Origin: Haemaphysalis longicornis
Taxonomy: Eukaryota > Arthropoda > Arachnida > Ixodida > Ixodidae
Direction: 5' to 3'
DNA: 64,000 bases
Assembly (NCBI GenBank): GCA_013339765.2
Contig: CM023454.1
Coordinates: forward strand, 151,190,480-151,254,479
Numbering within the stretch: the first letter of the stretch is position 1; each line of letters begins with the position of its first letter. A model generated the notes under the pieces. That model did no database searches, was not told the origin of the DNA, and worked only from the letters and a program-made list of their open reading frames with translations. Below, piece by piece: positions 10,893 to 19,213 of this stretch. A program made the position numbers and the translations under genes.

Positions 10893-12073
10893 GCCACGTG
10901 CGGATGGTTACTTGCGTCTCGAGCGCCGTCAAGCAGAAGCTAGTCCAGCTGGAGAAGTTCATCGTCAAAGGATTCCAGTGTATGGTTTTTTACCCGGATA
11001 CAAAGAATGTTAAGATGAAGCTACTTTGGGTGCCGCGTCACATGGAAAACCGTAGAGTAACAGAAGCGTTCGAACCATTTGGAACCACCCAATCCATTAC
11101 CAGAGAAATGTGGCGGTGTCCGGGAATGGACCATATGGAGACTGGAGCTCGTGAGGTGTCCCTTACACTAAAGGATGGAGTATCGGTCTCTGATGTGCCG
11201 CATATGATGGACATTTATGGGAGCCAGTGTCTTGTACTAAATTCCTGGAAGGCCACCTCTTTGTTTGCGGTGCAGCAGGATTGGGCACGCGCGACGGCAG
11301 TGCCGAACACCCCGGTGCAACGAGTGTCGCCGATATGGTCATACCGCAGAAAGGTGCGTCATGACATACGCAGACAAGTTTCCGTCAAGGCCAGGAATCA
11401 ACTACTGAAGAGACGTCCCCGCTCATGTCATGGATGTGACGGAGGTCTTGACGCATCATGTGAAGTTGGCCAGTCGGTGCTATCGGAAAATCCGGAGGCT
11501 GGGCCTCAAGATTCTTCAGCGGTGGATCGCAAGGAACTGGAGCCCTACCCTGTGCCACCTGATCGCGAGCGGCAGGATGATTCCCAGTCTAGTAAGCAGG
11601 GAAACCCGGGGAAAAGGAAATGGACACGCATTCGACAGCTTCGAATGACGCTTCAGGGGAAGGTTCATGCTGCGGTACCTTTACCTGCCAGCGATGATGA
11701 CAGCAGTGATGCTCGTGCGGAGAAGGTGGAGATGGCAGTTCCGTTACCTTGCCGTCCGCATCCTGGGCGGATGCTGTGGCTCTACCAGAGGATGTTCCGG
11801 GTGAAAAAGCGGATCGGTGAAGAAGGGCCCGCCCCTGCCGACGGCGAAGACAAGTCATCGAGCGCTGGCAAAAAGCAAGCGTCCAATGCTCAAGATTCTT
11901 CCGACATGGCTGTGGTGACTAGTGGTCTTGTGACGCGGGCTGGCTCCAAAAAGTCAGAAAATCACTGTCATCCAAGGCCACCCGCAAGGGTGGCACATCT
12001 GGAGGTGAAAAGGTTGCTTGAGAAGCTCCAACAAAATGGCAAGTGTCACAGCATTTCACGCTGCCACACTTAA
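10889..12073 (+). CDS. LINE ORF1 protein
   Basis: A 394-codon open frame from ATG 10889 to a stop at 12073. The first 140 residues are mixed and include KLLWVPRHMENRRVTEAFEP, resembling the nucleic-acid-binding N-terminal part of Tx1-type ORF1 proteins. The middle has a small Cys/His patch (CHGCDGG near residue 185). The rest is hydrophilic, rich in Lys, Arg, Ser and Pro, with two repeats of an AVPLP motif. It is uninterrupted although ORF2 is not. ORF1 proteins of this kind coat the LINE RNA. It ends 38 bases inside ORF2. Confidence 0.6.
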   Translation: MSHVRMVTCVSSAVKQKLVQLEKFIVKGFQCMVFYPDTKNVKMKLLWVPRHMENRRVTEAFEPFGTTQSITREMWRCPGMDHMETGAREVSLTLKDGVSVSDVPHMMDIYGSQCLVLNSWKATSLFAVQQDWARATAVPNTPVQRVSPIWSYRRKVRHDIRRQVSVKARNQLLKRRPRSCHGCDGGLDASCEVGQSVLSENPEAGPQDSSAVDRKELEPYPVPPDRERQDDSQSSKQGNPGKRKWTRIRQLRMTLQGKVHAAVPLPASDDDSSDARAEKVEMAVPLPCRPHPGRMLWLYQRMFRVKKRIGEEGPAPADGEDKSSSAGKKQASNAQDSSDMAVVTSGLVTRAGSKKSENHCHPRPPARVAHLEVKRLLEKLQQNGKCHSISRCHT

Positions 12074-12797
12074 CGTGAGAGGTCTAAGAAACAGGAGAAG
12101 GCAATACCAGCTTTTACGCCTCCTTAAACGGATGGGCGTGGACATTGCGGCCATTCAGGAGACAAAGCTCTGCAGTGATGAGGACACGGCGGCTGCATTA
12201 GAACCCTTTTTAGAACATTACAGCGTATGTGTTAGTCCCTCTGCAGGCTTGTCTGGTGGATGTTTTTTGGTTATTAGCAAGAAAGTTGAGTTTTCCAGTC
12301 TCTCCTGTAGTATAGATGATGCTGGGCGTTTTATTTGCTGTGACCTTGTTATGATAGGAGTTGAATGGCGTATCATATGCATTTATGCTCCAGTGAATTG
12401 TCGGGAACGTAACTCCTTTTTTATGTCACTAGGGAATTTTTCTGCGCACCAACGGAAAATCCTCCTCATGGGGGATTTTAATTGTGTCTGCTGTGAGCAA
12501 GACCGATCTAGACCACGTTCACAATACGACCAAAGTGCAGCCACCCTGTCTGATTTTGTGCATGATAATGGTCTTGTTGATGTTGGTCAGGTAAAAGGGA
12601 GTACCATGCACTTTACTCACTTTCAGAGCAATTCGAATGCCCGTCTTGACCGCATATACATTTCAGCAGAAGAGATGCCTAGCATTTCTGACTATATTGT
12701 ACGCCCGATCTTCTTCACAGACCACTGCATGGTATCTGTTTGCTTAGGAAGACAAGACCGCGTAGGTGCTGCCTCAATGGGATCTGTGGAAGCTTAA
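12036..12797 (+). pseudogene. LINE ORF2: endonuclease domain
   Basis: ATG 12036 starts MASVTAFHAATLNVRGLRNR. The domain contains the family's ordered motifs: LNVRG, IQETKL, an IYAPVN strand, MGDFNCV with the catalytic Asp-Asn pair, the LDRIYIS box, and the FFTDHCMVS stretch with the terminal Asp-His pair. The whole domain is uninterrupted and all these residues are present. The frame then shifts near 12770; sense continues in the next frame as LWKLNTSLLADGIF. This endonuclease nicks the target for reverse transcription. The start overlaps the end of ORF1 by 38 bases in another frame. Confidence 0.8.
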
Positions 12798-13325
12798 TAC
12801 CTCTTTATTGGCCGATGGAATATTTTGTAAACGTATATCCGATTGCTTGACTAGTATTCTTGAAACACACAGTCTTTCTTTATATCAGAAATGGGATTTT
12901 TTCAAACAGGAGGTAAGGATTGCGCAATAGAAGAGTCCGCACGCCTTTCGTTTTTAAAACGTTTTTATGTACGGGAACTAACTCGTACATTGGTAGGGCT
13001 TCATGAACTCGAAGCGGTCAGTCCGGGATCGGGTGTAGGGGAAATTGGCATTGTTAAGGCACAACTTCAGCAATATGTTACCGAAAAATACCATGGCGCT
13101 CTAATTCGGTCGAGAACTGAAAAATTCTTTGATAGTTACCCCACTCGTCGTTCACTAAATGATGAGCGGGAATCAGCACTTGCAAAGGAGTAAAGAAATT
13201 CAACATAAAGGTATTAAGGGACACCGAAGCAGCTGAAATTGCTAGTGCTTTCTACGACCACTACAGCACGCTATTTGCGGGGGCAAGTCTATTAGCTCGG
13301 GGGCAAGAATTTAGTTCCCTCATTG
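12775..13325 (+). pseudogene. LINE ORF2: linker between endonuclease and RT
   Basis: Coding sense continues in two frames: up to about 12930 as ETHSLSLYQKWDFFKQEVRI, then from 12940 to 13193 with LQQYVTEKYHGALIRSRTEK, a segment that precedes the reverse transcriptase in Tx1-type ORF2. A stop at 13191-13193 and further frame changes follow. The next recognisable segment is AAEIASAFYDHYSTLFAGAS around 13230-13290. Confidence 0.6.
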
Positions 13326-13334
13326 ATTTACTCC

Positions 13335-14225
13335 AAAGCTGACAGACGATGAGTGCGCTCTGGTTTCTGGGCTTATTACACTCGAAGAAGTTAAGGCTGC
13401 CATATCTGACCTCAAGACAAACAAGACCCCGGGGCCCGATGGTTTGAGCGGAGAGTTTTATCAAAAGTTCTCTGATATCCTTGCTCCCGTTCTGTTTGAC
13501 ATATTCACAGCAGCATACGACCATGATGTTTTGCCGCCAACCTTTTATTTAGGACACACAGTTTTAATTCCGAAAACGCAAGATGAACAAAAGCTGAAAT
13601 CGGTTGACGGCTATCGGCCAATATCTCTCTGCAATGTAGATTATAAAATTTTCGCAAAAATTTTATCTAGGCGCCTTCAACTTGTCATCACTAGTTTAGT
13701 AGGACCTCACCAAACTTGCGGTATTAGAGGTAGGAGCATTCAAACAAACATACATGTTGCCCGTTCAATATTGGAGTGTGTGTCTGATTCGGCAGAGCAG
13801 GTGGCCCTTATCCAAATTGACCTTTCAAAGGGATTTGATCGCGTTTCTCATGATTTTCTATTCGCACTATTGGCAGCGGTAAATTTAGGGGATGTGTTGT
13901 TAAAAGGCATTCAGCTTTGTTACAAACAGTGCACCACACAACTGGTCGTCAACCGCGTTCTGTCTAAGCCAGTTTCGATTAAGTCGTCTGTTAGACAGGG
14001 CTGCCCCCTTTCACCCTTGTTGTTTGCCTTATACCTCGAACCTCTGTGCCTTAGTATTTAGCAGAGGGAAAGAGTACGGGGCTTTTCATCGCTATCCTGT
14101 GAGGTTAATGTCCTTGCTTACGCGGATGACATTGCCTATTTTTGTGCTGATAAAAAAAGCGTTCAAGAAGCCCTTAATCTCACCAGGCAGTTTTGTGGCG
14201 CGTCTGGAGCCGCTGTGAATATGGA
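13335..14225 (+). pseudogene. LINE ORF2: reverse transcriptase
   Basis: Starts with LEEVKAAISDLKTNKTPGPDG, then the long uninterrupted frame 13444-14061 carrying VLIPKTQ, GYRPISLCNVDYKIFAKIL, IQIDLSKGFDRV (first catalytic Asp) and SVRQGCPLSPLLFALYLEPL. After a frameshift near 14050 the second catalytic box AYADDIAYF is found at about 14112-14138. All RT motifs are present but spread over three frames. The gene cannot make one protein. Confidence 0.8.
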
Positions 14226-14720
14226 AAAAACAAAGGGATTTTGGTTTGGTGAATGGGGTGCGAAACCGTCCTTATTTGGTGGCATTACTTGGGATAAGGA
14301 CGCACTTCAATACCTAGGTGTACCCTTGCACCAAATACGAAACACCGGGCCTCATTGGTCATTGGCACTCCAAAAAGTCAAGCGAGCCTCTCAGGCATGG
14401 ATGGGGCGAGAACTTTCTGTGTTTGCGCGTGCGCACGTTTGTAATGTCTTCCTTGTCGCAAAGCTTGTTTATGTGCTGCAAGGGACTCCATTGTGCGCGT
14501 TCTAAAGTGCAAGCTCTACATAGAGTGCAACATTTGTGTGGGGGTCCCAATGGGAACCTATGCGTAGGGACAATTTGTTTCTTCCATTAGTGTCTGGGGG
14601 TGCTGGGCTGATACATTTGTTTGTACACCAGCTTGTATCTCGGTTTTTCTTCTATAAGGTGACGCATCATCCACTTCTGCTCAACGTTATTCAACAGCGC
14701 ATAACCCAGGTAGCACAGAA
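14215..14720 (+). pseudogene. LINE ORF2: C-terminal region
   Basis: After the RT palm come MEKTKGFWFGEWGA and LQYLGVPLH, typical of the thumb in this clade, then a frame change near 14500 and a segment LVSGGAGLIHLFVHQLVSRF followed by NVIQQRITQVAQ. Beyond about 14720 the coding resemblance fades into the 62-bp tandem repeat. Confidence 0.65.
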
Positions 14721-14785
14721 AACGTGGCCAGCCTTTGGCTTATTTTTGGCCGATGCTTGGCCTGTTTGGCCATTGGCAAAGTTTG

Positions 14786-15346
14786 GGCTGCCAGAGAACT
14801 TATGTTCTTTGGCATGTATTTGGTCACGGACTACCTGTCGTCTGTTTGGCCAGCTGAGGTCGTAACACCAAAGGCAAGCGCCTGGCCACGGAGAACCTGT
14901 TCTTTCTTTGGTCACCATACGTCCGATGATGAATGGCGAGCTTCCGGGCACTGATTTGTCGTTTCCTTTTTGGCCAGCTTAGGTCGGAAGACGAACGGCA
15001 AGCGTCTGGTCACGGACACCTCGTTGTCTGTTTGGCCATCCAAGGTCCGCAGACGAACGGCAAGCGTCTGCCCCACGGAGTGCACGTTGTCTCTTTGGCC
15101 TACAAACATCTGATGACGAAACAAAAGCGTCTGGTCACGGAGTAATTGTTTCTCTTTTGGCCATCGGAAGTCGGAACACGAGCGGCAAGCGCCTGGCCAC
15201 GAATTTCACCTTTTCTGTTTGGCCACCAAAGGTCCTAAGACTAACCACAAGCATCTGGCCGCGGATTACTCGTTTTCTCTGTGGCCAACCATGTAGAAAA
15301 GATCTCCGGACAAAGAATTCCACGCATGGTCGACGCGGAGGGGTGG
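14786..15346 (+). repeat. 62-bp tandem repeat (minisatellite), about 8-9 copies
   Basis: The anchor TTTGGCC(A) recurs at 14848, 14910 (as GGTC), 14972, 15034, 15097, 15159, 15221 and 15283, a spacing of 62 bases with one of 63. Between anchors each unit carries a GACGAACGGCAAGCGTCTGG-like stretch and a CACGGA stretch. Copies differ by roughly a quarter of positions. A weaker unit begins near 14786. The array begins inside the 3' end of the LINE. Confidence 0.9.
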
Positions 15347-16232
15347 CGGTAGGCGGGGAATACAATGGTGCGGGGGAACAAGCCGTTTATTGTCCGCGTG
15401 GACTCGATCGATGGCATGCAGTCTACTTCACGAGCGCCTGGCGGTGGCACTGACCTCTGCCACGAACCTCCTTTTCTGTGAGTCAGCTAACGAAAGCAAA
15501 AAGATCTCTCCTTTAGTTAATAAGCTCTTACAAAAAAGCAGGCCCGGCTACAGACATCAGATTGGTTTTAACTGAAATTTTAGGGTTTGTGGTATGCTAA
15601 CTTAAACTTTCAACATTGTTTTGCGCGCTGAAGATCAACTAAACCACAAAGCAAACCTAAATGCTACATTTACATCATACCAGGATATTAAGCGAGCGCC
15701 GCAAAGGCGACGTAAGGGCATGCTTCTTGTCGCAAAAACGAACAAAAACGGCCGCTGTTGCAATGAATCTAACTAGCAACCATGTTGTGTTCGGAAGCAC
15801 CACGCCACTCTGGTGACTTTGGGCGTGATACCAATGAATAAAACCAAAACCAGACAATGAGCATGTAGACAAGTCATTTAATCTTCATTCATCGGTCCCA
15901 CGTCATCGGTCCCACTAATAAAGCTTTCGCCTTAGAAGTAGAAAGCATAAAGCAGAAGAGTGAGCACACTATTTCCAAGTCAATCTTCACGTTCGAACAT
16001 TCCATATCAAGCCTTTCGTACGGCTGACACCAATGCAGATCAAACGTCCGTTGACCGATGCGCTGTGTTAATGTGTAAATTTGCTATGTGATATGAAATA
16101 TTTTTTTGGGGTGCTGTGGGTGAACTGGCGTCACGTCGCGAGTTCCTGCTTCGATATAGTATATAATAGACGTGGTCATCCACCGCACAATTCTCAAGTG
16201 GAGAAGTGGCCCAGCAGTGCTACCCTAACCAC
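15347..16232. other. No recognisable gene
   Basis: No gene or clear repeat identified between the 62-bp array and 16.2 kb. Confidence 0.4.
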
Positions 16233-16476
16233 ATGGACGCGAAATCACGCGCCGCGCAACGCCGGCGTCGTACGGCGTCAACGCGCGGGCCGGCAGGAGG
16301 GGGCGAGTAACCGCATGAGGCCGGCGAAGTCAGCGAAGTCGCGCTCCAGTCGCTGCGTCGGCGGGCGTTGTTCGACACGTATGCCATCCTGTTGAAGTCG
16401 TTTATGAGCAGTCGATTCTTGAACTGCAATTATCGAGACTTTAGCTTTAGCAACAAAAAAAAAACATCACTTGGCG
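16233..16476 (+). pseudogene. Possible short coding remnant, unidentified
   Basis: From ATG 16233 a frame encodes an Arg/Ala-rich start, has one TAG-like break (a TAA at 16311), then reads EAGEVSEVALQSLRRRALFD and TYAILLKSFMSS before fading. The second part looks more protein-like than its surroundings. I do not recognise the family, and chance is a fair alternative. Confidence 0.15.
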
Positions 16477-16799
16477 TCATTATTTATTGCTAAGTGATGT
16501 GGGCGGCCAAATATTGAAATGCTGCGAAATGTATCTCGAGAAATCACGGTCAAATCAGAACAAAATAAGACAGGATGATAAACGAAGACGCACCTCGTAC
16601 AACTGCTTTACTTGCTACTTGATTTAACCTTCATGTTGTGTACCGACTGCACGTTCATGAATATCAAATTGTAAGCAAAACAAATTTCAGCGCTGCCTTG
16701 ATACTGAGGTTACCGTCGAACGCCATTTGTACGTTGAAAGGCAAGGGACTATGGAACCCTGTCTGTACCCTGTAAAAAAAAACTGATCAAACCCTCGCC

Positions 16800-16888
16800 G
16801 AAAAAATAAAAAAATACGTTTTTGCTGGGAATCGAACCGCGGACTTTCACATTCGAAGTCCGACTCTCAACCTCTCAACCACATGAGA
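16800..16888 (-). repeat. tRNA-like unit 2 with A box, B box and poly-T
   Basis: Minus strand: perfect A box TGGTTGAGAGG, a 7-bp hairpin CGGACTT / AAGTCCG in the anticodon position, perfect B box GGTTCGATTC and a downstream T7-A-T6 tract. Cloverleaf pairing is incomplete, so it is a tRNA-derived sequence and not a tRNA gene. Confidence 0.6.
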
Positions 16889-16906
16889 AGACGGAGTTAT
16901 TTGGGT

Positions 16907-16932
16907 CATCGCCTCCTTTAAAGGAGGCGATG
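16907..16932. repeat. 26-bp perfect palindrome
   Basis: CATCGCCTCCTTT is followed immediately by its exact reverse complement, with no spacer. It lies 20 bases from the tRNA-like unit. Confidence 0.95.
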
Positions 16933-17010
16933 GTTGGGTGTACCAGCTAAGGCCGCCCACGAATAGTGTCGGGTATGTTTTCTTTTGCTTGTATTTGACA
17001 GATTTGAGTA

Positions 17011-17312
17011 GTGGTAACGCTTGTTTCCTGCGCACCGATCTTGGAGCGGAGGACAATAATGCTAGTACTACAAGCGACGTAACCACAGCTCCCTTATTTG
17101 AGTCAAGAAAAGCTATCGCACATCCCCGTTCACCCCTGCGCAAGCCACGGTAGCCACGAATGGAATGGAATGCGCTGCATTCTGGCGTTGATAACGCTTG
17201 CTCGTCACGCACCTATCTCGCAGACAAGCCTTTTCATGCTATCACTACAAGAGATGTAGCCAGAGCTCCTAATCAAGTCACAAAAAGCTGCCGCAAATCC
17301 CTGATCTCCCGA
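17011..17312 (+). repeat. Diverged 177-bp direct duplication
   Basis: Two segments starting at 17011 (GTGGTAACGCTTGTTTCCTG) and 17187 (GTTGATAACGCTTGCTCGTC) align over about 125 bases, sharing CTACAAG-GA-GTA-CCA-AGCTCC and AGTCA-AAAAGCT-CGCA. The offset is about 177 bases. Confidence 0.6.
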
Positions 17313-17866
17313 ATGAAATCCGAACAAGCCACAAACGAATTATCGCTTTCGAACAGAAATAGAGCTTGCAATTTGTCTCAAGGCAACCGATTACCGCAAG
17401 TTAAAATGAAATTGATTTTTTTTTCTGCTGAAAGGAATGACCACCAACAACGAGAAGGACAGGAAAACCGGCCGCTGCCGCCCGCGTTTCGATGCATGCT
17501 CGCGCAGCGTCAACGTCGATATCCTGCGAGCGTAGACATCGGCGCTGCTCGTGCGTCAGCTCGCGTCGCCATACATTTTTGCCGCCGTCGACGTCGACGC
17601 GTGAAAACACGGAAAATACGCTGCATGTGGTTAGGCCCCGCATTCGCACCGCGCTTAAGTGCGCTGGGACAGGAATGATGTTTTGGATCGATCGTTCCGG
17701 CTCTTGTTAAATGACAGCTTCAATTACGAGGAACAACCTAAGAAAAGTGTCTTTTAACGACATACTGTACCTCAACCTCATCTCATTAAACAAAGGTTGT
17801 GCCTAGCGTTCCGTCGACGAAACGAGAATGCTAATGTTCCAGCTAGGCGGAACTGCTGTCACTAAA
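17313..17866. other. No recognisable gene
   Basis: Nothing I can support as a gene; a GC-rich patch at 17470-17660 has open frames on both strands without family resemblance. Confidence 0.4.
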
Positions 17867-17932
17867 GTTCTGTCCAGAGGAAACGCAACTCGCTGTGGCG
17901 GGAGCAGCCAAATTTCTTGATTTTTATCCAAA

Positions 17933-18180
17933 CGGCCAAACCGCTTCCGCTCACTGACTAGCCAGGATCAGTGAATTACCAATCCTATTACTAATCACAG
18001 ATGACTAATGCTATAGCTTTGTCCGGACAGAACTCCAAGCTGCTGCCCTATGTCCGCTTCACAAAACGGAGTGTGAGCAGTCTGCCTTGATGCATGCTTA
18101 CCTAACCGGCCAAACCGCTTTTGCTCACTGACTAGCCAGAGTCACTGTTAATTACTACTCACTATTAATAATTACAGATT
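17933..18180 (+). repeat. Direct repeat pair, CGGCCAAACCGCTT-type
   Basis: 17933-18003 and 18107-18180 both begin CGGCCAAACCGCTT, continue GCTCACTGACTAGCCAG and end in AT-rich sequence with ACTAAT/ATTAATAATCACAGAT. They are 174 bases apart. The sequence GTCCGGACAGAAC lies between them at 18021-18033. Confidence 0.7.
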
Positions 18181-18218
18181 ATCGAACGTGTCTCTAGCGA
18201 TGGATATATGTCAACCTT

Positions 18219-18372
18219 GGGGCTCTTCGATTTACATTCTCGGACTCACCGCGGATAGCCCGCGGGTAGTCCGAGGATTCCCCGAATCCATAGGGATACA
18301 TGGGAAAATCGAATGCCTGACTGCTTCTCGGGGAGTCCGCGGTGAGCCCGAGACTGTAAATCGAAGAGCCCC
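18219..18372. mobile_element. 154-bp fold-back (MITE-like) element
   Basis: Arms 18219-18255 and 18336-18372 are inverted repeats of 37 bases with two mismatches; the arm reads GGGGCTCTTCGATTTACA then CACCGCGGA. The 80-base centre contains a further CCCGCGGG palindrome. CCTTGG occurs directly outside or at both ends (18215-18220 and 18372-18377), which could be a short target duplication that overlaps the arm. Confidence 0.75.
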
Positions 18373-18499
18373 CTTGGCAATAAGTAGCGGCAGCGTTTAA
18401 GTCGGTTGAGTAAAAAATCAAGACCGACTGGTCTCTCTGCGTTAGTTGTAAAGCAGGCATGAAATAACAGCTGTTACAAAATACTAGCCACATCAAAAA

Positions 18500-18585
18500 A
18501 AAAAAGCCTGTAGCAGATTCGAACCCGCCAAAATAAGGCTGGGTAGCGGGGGCGTAACCTCTACACCAAATCCAACGATGAAAAC
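18500..18585 (-). repeat. tRNA-like unit 3 with A box, B box and poly-T
   Basis: Minus strand: perfect A box TGGTGTAGAGG, perfect B box GGGTTCGAATC, then within 12 bases a run of about ten T. Stems of a cloverleaf do not pair well. It repeats the architecture seen at 8.7 and 16.8 kb. Confidence 0.6.
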
Positions 18586-18639
18586 TTTGACGTCTGATCA
18601 GCCGGTTTTCATTCCGTCTGGACAGAACTATATTTCTTA

Positions 18640-19039
18640 CATCAGTTTTGTTTAGACGGAATCTTTAGCTTTCATTATTGTTTTGTCTGAAACAGAATGC
18701 TAGACACTGCCCTAAAAAATCAATTTTCAACAGGACAGTGGGTAACACGTGATGGGTGTACGATATCCAATGTTGGAGTTTTCATACCCGGCTCCTTGAG
18801 AGCGTCAGAAATGTGCCATTCTGTTCTCATGTGTAGCATCCACTAGAACCACCAAATACGAGACACTACGAACCACTTTTTTAATGAGCGGGATCGCCAT
18901 CTTCCTCCTTGCTACAATCTGTAGCATTTCAGATGACGCGCATAGTCCTCGATACACTATCCACACAGAGAGGAGGAATATGTGTGCGCACAGTTCAGGA
19001 TCATTTGTATAAAACCTGGAATACTTCATCCTGTGCTAA
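18640..19039. other. No recognisable gene
   Basis: No gene or repeat that I can support. Confidence 0.35.
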
Positions 19040-19213
19040 TGGAAGCAACTGCAGGTGTCTCCAGGTCCCTTTGGCAACAAACAGCTACGGCCGAATTTTC
19101 TTGTGCAATCAGCTGGCAATATGCCTGGAAGTCCTGGAGAAGCTGGAGTGCCATTAGATGGCGTTTCTTTGATATTTTCCCATGTCCACCCAGGGTGCAT
19201 TTATTCCCCATGA
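19040..19213 (+). other. Possible small exon-like ORF, unidentified
   Basis: After a TAA at 19037 a 57-codon frame reads through VSPGPFGNKQLRPNFLVQSA and GNMPGSPGEAGVPLDGVSLI to a TGA at 19211-19213. It begins near a TGCAG that could be a splice acceptor and has collagen-like Gly-Pro spacing in the middle. I do not recognise a family, other frames of the same stretch are also open, and chance remains likely. Confidence 0.15.

Larger units (their letters stand above)
10600..14785 (+). mobile_element. Tx1/L1-like LINE (two ORFs, degenerate)
   Basis: A 5' leader with a short ORF, an ORF1 of about 1.2 kb and an ORF2 that overlaps ORF1 follow on the plus strand. ORF2 encodes an apurinic-type endonuclease and a reverse transcriptase of the L1/Tx1 type; the endonuclease has the LDRIYIS box and the reverse transcriptase the SVRQGCPLSPLLFALYLEPL and AYADDIAYF boxes. 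ORF2 is broken by about five frameshifts or stops. The 3' end runs into a 62-bp tandem array. I saw no poly-A tail or target duplication, so both boundaries are approximate. Confidence 0.75.
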
